From: Trachythela sp. YZ-2020
Taxonomy: Eukaryota; Cnidaria; Anthozoa; Malacalcyonacea; Clavulariidae
DNA: 64,000 nt
Assembly (NCBI GenBank): GCA_016169945.1
Contig: JADLSH010000395.1
Span: forward strand, 568,501-632,500
Reading direction: 5' to 3'
Each line of letters starts with the position of its first letter. The stretch's first letter is position 1. The translations under genes and the position numbers were made by a program. Shown in pieces: positions 22,259 to 33,760 of this stretch. The notes beneath the pieces were generated by a model. That model worked only from the letters and a program-made list of their open reading frames with translations, had not been told where the DNA came from and searched no databases.

Positions 22259-22430
22259 ATATGGTAGAATGACAATTAATCTAGAAGGTCATCTTTTGAA
22301 AAATCGCAGAAAGGCGAGTTTAAGAGGAAATTTTTGCGAAACAATTTGTACTATGCTAGACGTTTTTGACGTTCGGCAATCTGAGCCGCATTTAACACCA
22401 TTTTTCGCGATCTTGTTTGCGTTGCACTAA

Positions 22431-22829
22431 CCTTAACTAACTAACCCTCGGAACCTTTCTCAATTGGGTTGTAAAACCTGTTAAGGCTTTCCGTCCACCT
22501 CAGAGTGGTAAGCATAATAAAAAAAAGCCAAGATTATTTTATCAGACCATTTTCACTTCGTGCGACTTGTGTTTCGTTAGTGGTTTCTGCAGGCCTACGC
22601 AAACCTAGAACAAAGGACATCCTATTGCGTAAACAGAGTGCTCACGAGGTAACTCTACTATATAACCAAGGCTATTAAGGGGTTCATTTCTTATCTGGGA
22701 GGGGGGGGAGGGGGGGTGGAATTTAGTGAGCTCTCTTAAATCTTTGGCATGGTCCATCCCCATGAAAAACTTTTCCCCACCCCTAAATAATGATATTTTT
22801 TTCATAAGACCCCCCTCCCAACCTCTCCT
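22431..22829. other. Unassigned filler inside foldback element
   Basis: Sequence between the third partial arm copy and the right arm. It has a G-rich run (22695-22720) and shows no coding signal. Confidence 0.4.
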
Positions 22830-23760
22830 TGTTCATGCTGGATATACATCCTAAAATTTTAAATACTGTAGGATATGGTAGAATGACAATTAATCTGGAA
22901 GGGTCATCTTTTGAAAAATCGCAGAAAGGCGAGTTTAAGAGGAAATTTTGCGAAATAATTTGTACGCTATATATGCTAGACGTATTTGACGTTCGGCAAT
23001 CTGAGCCGCATTTAACACCATTTTTCGCGTTCTTGTTTGCGTTGTGTGTTGCAGATATGGAAGATGTTTCGATCGTTTACTCTTTAAAAAAGTGCAATAA
23101 ATAATAATATATCATTAAACATTCAATAGGTTATTTCTCCAAAACGCAAATTTACCGATACCAAAGTTGTTTGTTTACGGAAGTGTGAAATTAATACAAG
23201 CGGGCCGCGCGTGAAATAGATGGCTCGACTTTGCCAGAGTTATTTATCGCGGTTTCGCGATGTAGAAGTACGCTTATTGCTTGACATTATATTTGAATAC
23301 TTTCTCTAGAACGATCATCAATCAAATTTTACAGTTTGCCATTATAAAGGTAAAAAAATAAGGTTTTAAAAAGCTATACGATCAATCGGGCCGCTGACCA
23401 GCCCCTTCGTCAGAAAAAAATAGTCAAATTTCACAAGCTACTGTGGACAAACGAAACGGAATAAAGTTCTCATTTTCGGTCACGTACTAGAAAATATGAC
23501 AGGTAAAAATGGTCTTTCAAAATAATTTCATTTACATTACTGGTTAAGCGGCCAAAATGCTTTGTTTACAAACTTGTCGTCCCAGCTCCAGTTTCGAGCC
23601 AATCTGTAGCTGGCTCCAGTTTCGCGAAACTGGAGCTGCCAACCTGGAGCCAACTGGCTCATCGTCTCCCTTGGATTTCCTTTTTTCCGGGTGTGATAAA
23701 TAACCGAGCGGAATTAGTATCTTCGCCCGGGCTATCGCCTTGCTCGGGGAAAATTTCTAA

Positions 23761-25194
23761 TCTCTTCTTGAATATTTTGTTTAGATATCGATGAATGCAT
23801 ATCATCGCCATGTAATCTTGCAGGTTTTGTCTCATGCAACAACACCCTAGGTTCTTACACGTGTATGTGTAAGAATGGGTCCGCTTCTTATGGAGAGGGA
23901 TGTATTGGTATGTATTCTCGTATACATTAGCATGCTAACATAAATATCCTTTATGTGCCCCCACCTCAACATTTGTACTCATCCTCACAGCACTTGCTTT
24001 CTCTTTGCGTCGAAATCTCTTTCCACGGTATGACATCGAGCACGTACGGAGCGATTGCAAATGACCGACTTTTCCCTTATCCAGTGGGAGAACTCAAGAA
24101 CACGTCTTTCCCAAGAGCATACGCTTCGACCACTTCGTGTTGTGGGCCTCTCAATTCCTCATACCCAAACTTTGAGAGACCAATTTTATTGCATGTTCGA
24201 GAAGAACCATATGACTTTCTTTTATTTTTAATTTATAAGTCGAAAGCCTTAAGGAGCATTTATTGGCTAGAATAATGACACACCTCCTGTCACACCCCGG
24301 TCAAAAATTCCAACGGCAGATTTTGCGCGCTGTAAGTGAGAACAGTCCTTTCCAGCGTCCATCCCAACCGCGAAAAAAAATGGAAAGGACTTTGGGAAAG
24401 TCTAGGAATGAGTAAATAGAGTACGTAACTGTATTCATGCAAATCAGTAAACTAATGTATATCATTTCAAAGTATAGTTTGTAACTAAGCATAATAAAGC
24501 TGTTCTCTGGTTTTTGTACAGCTTATGACTACTGTATCCTTTTCTACGTGACTTTGTCTAATGAAAATCTGGAATTTATTGCTCGCATTGAATCCAGACA
24601 TTTTCAAGTATGGAATGTTCTATTTTTCGCGAGTCGCAAGTTGCTAGGTAGGGTACCGAAAAAAGATAAACTGATAAACTTTATTGGGTAAATACACAAT
24701 TACTGGTGAACCAGTATTTTTCATTGCGGCGCGAGTAATCAAATTTGGCAATGGCAAATGGCTCTGGAAATTTCTTAGGGGACTACTTGCCTGTCAAAAT
24801 TTTGGATGAAAAAGGAAAATCGAATATTTTCCCTGTTTTACAAGTTAGGTTTCATTTTTGATTAGCTTTAATTTCAAACGTATTAGGTCTGACTCGGACA
24901 TTAAGATTTATCGAAGATCTTACGCTGCAAAATTCGTGACATTCAATTCACCGCTGTAAATGGGACCGATTTACATCTTGTATGATAATATTTATATGTA
25001 AGTAATTAATACACATAAAATCTGTTTTCAATAATGGCACATATTTAAGTCAGCAAACTCCAGGTTTGTGATTTGATTGAACATTGACTGATTTATAATT
25101 ATACGATTGACAAATATATTTCTAAAATAAGGCAATTTCTATATGGCAGTAAATGACAGCAAAGATCAAGGGTGCACGGCTGTGCGCATTTTGA
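23761..25194. other. Intergenic stretch, no gene seen
   Basis: No reliable ORF beyond about 100 residues and no repeat structure recognised. Confidence 0.4.
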
Positions 25195-25475
25195 TCAATT
25201 TTAGGAGTAGATCGTGACACTAATTCTCATTTCTTACCTGCAATAATCTGTGAATTATTATTATTTCATCTTTGTCTTCTCTAGTTGCAAAATACTGTGG
25301 AAAAAACGAATATTTAGATTAGCTTCACGTTGTTTATATATTTAAATTTTGTGTTTTAATTTCTACTCTCACATGGACATCCGCTGACTTATTGTATTGA
25401 ATTGCCGTTTGTAAAATCCAATAATTTTCAATAATAAATAGAGATGAGTGAAACTGTCGACACGTGATACAAATT
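25195..25475 (-). repeat. Inverted duplicate, left member
   Basis: Matches 27815-28090 in reverse complement. Shared words include GTGACACTAATTCTCATTTC, TTCATCTTTGTCTTCTCTAG, CTCTCACATGGACATCCGC and GTGAAACTGTCG. A short insertion or deletion separates the copies. They flank 2.3 kb and may be terminal repeats of an unrecognised element. Confidence 0.65.
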
Positions 25476-27053
25476 AACCAATGGTATTTAAGGATTTGGA
25501 ATATCGCTTCTCCACATGTCGTAGCAAAACCAGAGGGGGGTTTCGGCTCATATTTTGGAACCTGGAAACGAATGCAAGTCTTTATAAATAAAACAATAAA
25601 ATATTTATTGTGGGAAATCAGATCTACAATGAATTTTTCTGCGATTTTGTTCTTTAAACTGACGAAAATGATTCTTCATGTCATTTGAGTTTTGGATTAC
25701 GAAGTATTTGCTCAGAAATGTATAATTTGAAGCGGAATTCAAAGTAAATCGCTATCTCGAGGCATAGGAGATATAAAAGTTTGTCAAGATGTGCTGCTTG
25801 GATGCTGCTTGGATTGTTAATTTCTCATCACCTATAAATTGTCAGAATAAATCTTGCCAAAGCGGTTAACAAATAGTTTTATGTACCTGTTGTCAAATAT
25901 AAAATACAGATAATGGTCGTCGCGTGTAAAATTTTGGACTTTTGTGGACTGTAGCCTGTAGGTGTAACCAAGTGAACGCCGATGGCTTGGTCTGTGTTGT
26001 ATGTCTTTGTTGTCTGTGTTGTACGTTTTTCTACTCATTAAATGACACTGGTAGAGCTACTGACAAAGGGTTTTGTTGTCTTTGTTCGTGATTTGAACTA
26101 TTTTGATAACTATTATGGAGAACAGACTATCAAATTGTAGAAACGCTTCAAGAAATTTGTATGTACATGTGTACAAAGACGTAAAGTGTAAAGTTTTGAC
26201 TTCATCTAATCTAGGCATAATGCATCTATAAAAGGTCTAACATCCCCAGGAGGAAGTTCCCGGGCATTTCAATGATCAAATTTCCCACCCCCTATCAAAA
26301 ACTGTTATTCAAATGCTGGTCCAAGACTTAACTCATACTGCTATGGAAGATCAATTAAACTATAGAGGGGATCAAATCCCCCACCACAATAAGTTTTAGC
26401 AACAAATGCTTGCATCCAGGAATTGATTGGTGCATACTGTATGCATAGTCAACATACCCCAAACATATTCGAACATGCTGTTAAAGTAATTCCTTCCTGT
26501 TTAGCAGACGATAGCTCCACTCGATTATAAGTTTAAAAACAATTTAATATAACACGATTGACTTAATCTCAAAAATATATAAACTGTCTGTCCAAATATC
26601 AATCTCTCACACATGTCTTTTTCCCAGTCCTTTTTCCTCATGCAAAACCTAAATTATGCTAATTAATTATGTAACAACAACAAATATATTATTCGCTCTC
26701 CTAAACACTTCCAATATATAAACTAGAAAATATAGATATCTGCCACATACAAAAGTACTACACCATACTTCTCTATTACAACGATTGTGTTTTCAAAAGT
26801 AAAGCGTTAAAAGCTAAAATGTCGCCATATTGAAACGTCATTGTTACCATAGCAATTGTGAACAATTTCCGACTCTTAGAATGTAGCTCAATATATGTGG
26901 TACAATTTTTGTTTTCTAACAAGTAACAGTTCTTCAAAAAATTCAATCTAAATCATAAATTTACCATATTTCAAAAATTGTAGGGAGCCACCTTAAATGA
27001 AATAATTAACAATTCATTCTGGTTGGCTGAGAACCAGTGGTTTGGGGGGGGAT
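25476..27053. other. Stretch between inverted duplicates, no gene seen
   Basis: AT-rich, with no ORF longer than about 75 residues and no recognised family. Confidence 0.4.
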
Positions 27054-27118
27054 TAGCCTGTGCCACAGCCGCAACACATAAGCACTTTACTTAACACGTA
27101 AAGCTGTGGCACAGGCTA
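27054..27118. repeat. Short perfect hairpin
   Basis: TAGCCTGTGCCACAGC and GCTGTGGCACAGGCTA are perfect 16-bp arms around a 33-bp loop, next to G runs on both outer sides. It looks like a very small foldback element. Confidence 0.7.
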
Positions 27119-27814
27119 GGGGGGATGGACTCAGCCCAAAACATCATAGGAAAGGGATGCATGGTAACTGAAGCCCTGGTTTAGACAATGGAATTTACGA
27201 ATTCCTTCATGGGTCTCATGGTCATGATTTATTTTGTGTTTTCATCATGAATTAGTAATAGCTAATTAAAAATTGATATTTATCACCGCGCAAAATATTG
27301 ATTTTGTGTCGTTATTCAGGACAAAAGTGTTTGTTAATAAAGGCTTAAAACAAACAACGATACTTGAACTATACTACAAAACAAGTTTCGGGAACGTAGA
27401 GAGGTATTAATTGGTTGTCTCAAGACGATGTAAGATTATTTACATCCAAGAATGTTGGAATCTACTAGATATTTTTAGTTTTTTTACGTTTCGTTATTTA
27501 CGTAGGCAGCGAATTCTGTAATAGCCGACCGAAAATTGCTTTTCTTATATTTCGCAGACGGGGCAAATTTATCGTACGCTTCTTCAACTTCTAAAATATT
27601 GCCACTAACATATTCGAACGTTGCTTCAATTCTATTTAAAATAAAACAAAATATGACACCAATATATCGAAATTTGACTCAATTGGCAAAGTTTGAGCCC
27701 TTGAAATCTACTAATATCATTCGAATTGCGCAATTCCATATAGATGGCAGTGTACCTAGCAACAGCTGCTGTGCCTAGCTACTTGCTACAGCGTCTGTCG
27801 AAAGATTTTACATG

Positions 27815-28090
27815 ATTTGCCGACAGTTTCACTCGCCTCTATTAATTATTTTAAAATTCGCGCGGATTTTACAAACGAAAACGGTGATACAGTAGTCTGC
27901 GGACTTTACAAACGGCAATTCGGCGGATGTCCATGTGAGAGTAGAAATTAAAACACAAAATTTAAATATATAAACAACGTGAAGTTTTCCCCTCAGTATT
28001 TTGCAACTAGAGAAGACAAAGATGAAATAATAATAATTCACAGATTATTGCAGGTAAGAAATGAGAATTAGTGTCACAATTTACTCTTAA
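27815..28090 (+). repeat. Inverted duplicate, right member
   Basis: Reverse complement of 25195-25475. It contains ATTATTGCAGGTAAGAAATGAG, which reads like a splice donor in this orientation. Confidence 0.65.
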
Positions 28091-29191
28091 AGTGCACCTC
28101 ACCCCAAAAATATTTTTACCTGTATCAAATCTTGACATCATTTCTAGTGTATCCGTGAAAATTTTAATTTATTTGGTCAAATCGTTCGATTTTTATGGCA
28201 GTTTAAAGTTGGCAAAAAGGCACTTTTTGATGGACCTTGTCCGTCGTTACGAGGAGTCTGGAACGAGTAAATTTCGTGACGTCACGCAAGGGACTCGTCA
28301 AAATAAACTCTCGGCCCACATGCAAATCCCCTGTATACTGTCGGCCATCTAGATATGATATTGATATATCAGACGTACAAGCACGAAACTGTACGTAAAA
28401 TGTTTCTCTTGAACAGAGCTTTCGATCTACGCATTTTAGGTGTATGAAACGTATGTAGTTCTCAAGGAAATGTGCACGAAAATCGATGTATGTTTCGCGG
28501 GTCAAACGACGAAAATATATCGTGTGTACTAATTGTGCTGTAGTAGGGGTAAACTTTTTTGACGCGCCTGAAATGAATAATCAAGATATGTTCTCATGCT
28601 TCATACCAAAAGATAGCCGAGAAAAAGGCGATTATTTGGTATATATAGCAGTGACCTATATCGTGTAAACAAAGTTGTAGTTTTAGATGCCTACACGCAT
28701 GAGAAATTGGATTTTCAACGTGCTCTAACTAAATAATACAGTCTTACAGGTATAGCTTAATGCGGCATATTGTTAGATAGCTCTTCTAAAGCTGATTCTA
28801 TCCATATATGGCAATTATATATATCCTGTGTACTAGTCTGTTTCAGGGTTAGACATGATAGCCAAGGCAACAAAGCCGAAATGGCGAACTGAATACAAGC
28901 CGATCAAAGCTAAATGCCGACTACCTTGCGCGACGTCAGAAAATGGGCTAGACCCAGGCTCTTTTTGGTTAGAAAATACGACGGCCAAGGTCCATCGAAA
29001 GCTACGTTCAAAACGCCATAAAAATAGAACGATTTGGCCAAATTAAAAAATTCGTTTCCATATTTTGCCACAGATTCCAATCCACAAGCTCTAAGATTTC
29101 ATTGCATGGTCATTGGCTTAGCTAGATGCATGGTTAATAAATATCTTTAAAAATTACAACAGGGTGCGTGACGTGTATTTTACATTTACAT
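28091..29191. other. Intergenic stretch, no gene assigned
   Basis: Includes CGTGACGTCACG near 28276 and a basic ORF at 28855-29046 that I do not recognise. Nothing ties it to the element that follows. Confidence 0.4.
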
Positions 29192-29201
29192 GACATACTG
29201 G

Positions 29202-29272
29202 TAGGCTCGATCCAGCCGTTGTGTGAGCCCACGGTCCCTTGCCCCACACACCGGCTGGATCAATGCTCGAAC
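29202..29272 (+). repeat. Left terminal inverted repeat
   Basis: Starts TAGGCTCGATCCAGCCG and ends AATGCTCGAAC. It contains its own hairpin: GATCCAGCCGTTGTGTG against CACACACCGGCTGGATC. The asymmetric centre (CCCACGGTCCCTTGCC) fixes orientation. Confidence 0.8.
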
Positions 29273-30243
29273 CTGCTTGTCCGTGACGTCATTCCGTATT
29301 TTCCCATCTAATTAGTATTTATGAAATCCCTCTCTATTTGGCGTGACATTTTTAGCGCTTTTTACGTTGATTTTGACATGTCGAAAGTGTTCGATGGCTG
29401 AACCTGTAAAAACTCCAGAAAAACTTGTGAGGGAGAACAAAAACGCCTGCTTCTTGTGTGGAAAGAATTTGCCCGACGCCAGGAAACGGGCGAGAATAAA
29501 TAGTTCTGTTGCCCTATTGTTATCTGATCTTGAATGCGAACTTGACACCATTGACGTCAGAGGATATTGTTTGTGCAAGGATGATTGCTACAAAAAGGTG
29601 AATAGATTCGGAACTCTGAGAACGACAATGGCAGAACTGTCCAGGACAATAAAATAGATTCATGGTAAATCTAAGGCTTCCTTGCGATGCAAGCGCGGAG
29701 TTCCAAACGACGTAAACGAACAGGTTCTATCACAGCGCCTAAAAAGTTTTGAGAACTCTGATCGAAATTCAACGTGTGTTTACTCCAAAAAGACGCCTTC
29801 CGTTAGGCTTGTGTTTCAACCGGCTACTCTAAATTATAACAATTTGCCACCGTTTCAAGGATGTTCAATCTTACTGCCGAGACTTACGAATATCCTTAAG
29901 AACACACTTCACGCTGTTGTTAATACTAACACAGACGAGTCTGTTTGTAAAGTCGAGGTAAGTTCACCAATTAATTTAATACTTGAATTTACCTTCAATC
30001 AAACGGATTTTATGTACAAACGACGTGTGAATAAATTCATGTTTACTCACCTTTGTTCTAATTTGAAGTTAATTGGTGACTAGTGTTATTACTGTTTATG
30101 TTATTGTATACAATTGTGTTTTTTTCAATTATCTTGTAATTTAAAATGTCTTAACTATAAATGTCACGTTAAATGTCATAAATATAGAAATAATCTGTAT
30201 TGTGATTTTGTGTAAACTATGAAGTTTGTACAATACTCAAAGT

Positions 30244-30358
30244 CATAGGCATACGGGGGTGGACCTCAGTCGACATTCTCGAGTACAAATGGCCCGACAT
30301 GTCACCATTTCTGGCCAAACTGGGGGGCTATTGCCCCCCCCCCCAGCCTTGTATGCCT
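30244..30358. mobile_element. Small MITE in intron 1
   Basis: The ends CATAGGCATAC...GGGGG and CCCCCC...GTATGCCTATG are imperfect inverted repeats spanning about 115 bp, with a C run near 30337-30348. It lies wholly within the first intron of the zinc-cluster gene. Confidence 0.55.
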
Positions 30359-30857
30359 ATGCCTATATGTAAGTCTAATTACGTTTGGTTTATCTCTCAA
30401 GGTTTCTGTGACATATGTAAGTGGTAAAAAGGTATATTCCCTCCCACAAAACATGCATGGTCTTCGCAAAGCTTTAGCAAGAGGAAGTATGAAAAGTGTT
30501 GCCCTATCAGCATTCAATTGCAAGAGTCTGCGGCATTTCATAGAAGATGTGGTAGTACAAGAAATATCAAAGGAATGTAAAAACATTTGTTCTTTGAAAC
30601 AACCATCAGGATTGCGCTCTTTAACCAATGAAGCAATAAATGGGGTTTTCTGGACAAGTGTTGGTAAAGAATTCAAGGAAAGAACACCCTTCTTCTATAA
30701 AGTACTGCAGGCTGGTTCTGGAACAGACGAGAAAGCTGAGTTTCATCCAACTATTGTCAATGCCGAATCAATTATTTTGAACAAACGTGATAAAGCTATG
30801 AGTCTTGTACAGCATATTAAAGGTCTACTCCTTAAAATAGGGAAAACCTCCAAAAAG

Positions 30858-31633
30858 GTATAAAATAATATGTATAAACTGTATTGTTAATAGTATAATT
30901 ACACAAAATTTATCCTTGAAATGTTTTTAATATTCTTGATTCCTGCCATTTTATGAACTAATACCGCAGAATTTCGAAAGTAGCCACCCCCTGAAAGTAA
31001 CCGCTCCCTTGAAAGTAGCTGCATTTTAAAATAATTACTGTACTATGAAAACCCAAATTTAATTAAAATTTTAAAATAGTTGACTCGTTGTGAAAATGTA
31101 AAGTAGTGTTTATAACTTGGCCAATGCTAAAAAAATAAACCCAAACATAAGGGCCCTCTGAAAGTAACCGCCCACCCGAAAGTACCCAACCCTTAATCAC
31201 AAATAAATCAAAGCATTTACTTTGCCACATGAACACAGGATAACACAGTTTATACATTTGGTTGTTGCTTCTATTATGTAGTATGGATATTATACATGTA
31301 TTTGATAGCATTTGAGCAGTCAAATCAAAAAGAGGAACTCCAATTTCAATATACCATCTATATATGATTATAATTTATGCACTAGTCAATTGAAATCCCC
31401 CCTATCTGTGAGTGACTTATATTGTACAAATGAAGTCAAAGCCCCCAGCCCCTTGGGAATACTTATGGGTAAAAAATCCCCCACAAATGGAAGTCAAGTG
31501 CCTGACTACAATGTAATTACTATATATGAATACTGTGTCTGGGGGTCAATTGACAAGTGTAAATCATTGTGTTCATAAAGCTGTTAAAACAATTATTTAA
31601 ATGGTCTTTATTTTGTTGTGCATTTTTTTGTAG
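30858..31633. other. Intron 2 of the zinc-cluster gene
   Basis: 776 bp between AAG|gtataa and ttttttgtag|GGA. AT-rich. A CCACCCCCTGAAAGTAACCG-type short repeat occurs twice (about 30983-31020 and 31155-31185). No coding feature. Confidence 0.55.
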
Positions 31634-33760
31634 GGAATTATCAGAATGAACCATTTAGGTGTGAGTGTCTCACCGAACAGCATAACTAAGACACTTGATT
31701 GTGTTGGTGAAGAATTTGAAAAGCAAAGAAAAGCTTGGAACTTTGAAGTGGCCGCACATCTTGAAAAAGAAGTTGAAACAATATCTAGAATAGAGAGATT
31801 TAAGTAGGTGTAAGTAGCCAGTTAGCGAAAAAAAATTTACAGTTACACTTACTGTAAATGGCGAGTGAAGTTCACTGTCATAGAGGGTAACTCTGACAAC
31901 AAACATTAGCGAAAGAAAGACACCTCATGTAAAATAGAATATGAACTCATCTGTACAGTAATGGTCATATTAAAATTCCAAATGCTGGTAAGTACTATAA
32001 ATCTTTGGAAATATTGCATATTAACACATCCAGTTATGATAACCAACACATCCTGAAGGTTAATTGTACACATATATTTAAAACAATCTACACCTCGGTT
32101 TCACATTCTTCAACATCAATACTCTCTGCAATTTCAATAAATTCTAAAGGGATACTCGCCAAAAATTCATCATTCTGATCAGTTCCCCATGACCAAAAGT
32201 TTAGAAAGTCAGCTGAGTCGTCATCTGAGTCGTCATCTGAGTCACTGTTGTCTTGATAACTAGTGTCTCCAAAAACCTGTGTAATTGCCACGAGAATTTC
32301 GACAGCAACTTGTGGATCCCATATATCAACAAATTTATGTATATCACTAGTTGTAAACAGCTTGTCACAATTGTCTAGTACTTGTTGTACTTGGAGTGGA
32401 CCAAAACCACACACAAGATCAAGTGAAGTGAATAATATGGACTTCTTGTCAGATACATGGAATATAACGTCTTTTACAACAGATTGTTGAATATAGTGCA
32501 ATTTATCTTGCAGTTTATTCTTCTGGGCAGGTGTTACATTTCTCAAATTATTACTGGTAAATGTAATAGCCACATCAAATTTGCCTGATGGAAAGTAACA
32601 AAACTTACAAATATCACCACCACAATGACATTGTCTCTGGCATATGTCACAGCATTCATGAGGCATATAAGGTTTCTTCACATTATTTGCTTGAGAATGA
32701 AAATGAGAAAGCAACATGATCCGTCTGCAGACTGTACTGTTTTGGGCATATTGTTTGATTGCTTCATCACAATGTTTCAACATTACATTTGAATATAGCA
32801 TGATGGCTTTGCACAGATCAGGGGAATCTCTACCAGCTCTCCCACTCTCTTGAAGATATGCTTCTGCATTCCTAGATGGTCCATAGTGTATGATTTATCT
32901 TACACCTTGACAATTAATACCCATTCCATAAGCTATTGTGGCAATCAAAACCCTTATATTTCCACTTGGGTTTGAAAAATCTTTCATGATAGTATCCTGA
33001 TTGAATTCATCAATCCTGGAATGGTACATCTCGACCATTCCATTTGTAATATCCCCTTCTGAAAGATACATATCTGCACCCAATCCGTCTTTGAACACTC
33101 CATATATATGGGAAACAATTTTTATTGTTTGACAATAAATGATGATTCTTTCGAAACAGACCTTCTTTTCTTTCAAAGCCTTGATGATTGGTCCAAATGT
33201 ATGATTTGCACCTCCAGTAACAGCTTGGACAGCATAGGCAATGTTTTTTCTATTAGGACTCTGATTTATAACCACAGGTGTATTCATTTCCAATGTACGT
33301 ACTATTTTATTTTTCGTTGACAATGTTGCAGTTAGAGCAAGTATTGGAACTTTCTTCAGCAGGGAACGTATTTCATTTATTCTCGAAAAACACTTTCGAA
33401 ATGCTTGCTCTCCTTTCCTGAGTGCATATCCCCTAAAAAAATGCAATAACAATTGTACATAAGGATGGCAATGGTAGAACTTTTCTACATATTTTAGGAC
33501 TACTTATAACTACTATTGCTGGGCCAGAGGAGACCCACAGAATTTGACAATTCACATGGAAATCTTGGTCAATTTCATACTGTGGGATTTAAGTCAAAGC
33601 CTAATTATCTACTCATTACTATCATTAGGGGCCATTAGATAGATATTTAGTGGAAAATAAAAATATTCACAGGTGCATATAATTGTCAAAGTGTCGACAC
33701 AAGGGAAGCAGTTAGTTGTCAAATCTTATGGGGATGCTGGACAAATAAATGACTTCTGTA

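Larger units (their letters stand above)
20106..23665. mobile_element. Nested foldback DNA element with long inverted arms
   Basis: The left end CGATGAGCCAGTTGGCTCC and right end GGAGCCAACTGGCTCATCG are perfect reverse complements. The arms (20106-20921 and 22830-23665) stay complementary for about 800 bp. Subterminal palindromic words (CTCCAGTTTCGCGAA, AACTGGAGC) recur. The flanks TCTTCCTTGGA and TCTCCCTTGGA look like an 8-11 bp target duplication with one mismatch. A third, partial copy of the inner arm (21070-21176 plus 22258-22430) is split by a non-LTR insertion. No transposase is recognisable; the family could be Mutator-like or P-like on duplication length alone. Confidence 0.7.
29394..31807 (+). 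pseudogene. DUF6589-type protein, N-terminal part (zinc cluster plus helical region), three exons
   Basis: Exon 1 is 29394-29957 (MAEPVKTPEKL). It has NACFLCGKNL, then GYCLCKDDCYKKVNRF, a C..C...C..DC zinc-type cluster, and ends GAG|gtaagt. Exon 2 is 30402-30857, phase 0, with VSVTYVSGKKVYSLP, LRKALARGSMKSVALSAF and LTNEAINGVFW. Exon 3 is 31634-31807 with MNHLGVSVSPNSITKTLD, ending at TAG. This order matches, from memory, the region in front of the DUF6589 domain in coral proteins. The DUF6589 domain itself is missing. TAG at 29655-29657 interrupts exon 1, with the same frame open on both sides. The gene starts about 120 bp inside the left TIR and converges on the helicase gene. Confidence 0.65.

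Noticed and set aside
22829..23104. 91-residue ORF (MFMLDIHPKILNT...) in the foldback arm
   Set aside because: It recurs in the inverted arms as DNA, with frame-breaking changes in the other copy. I see no protein-level conservation.
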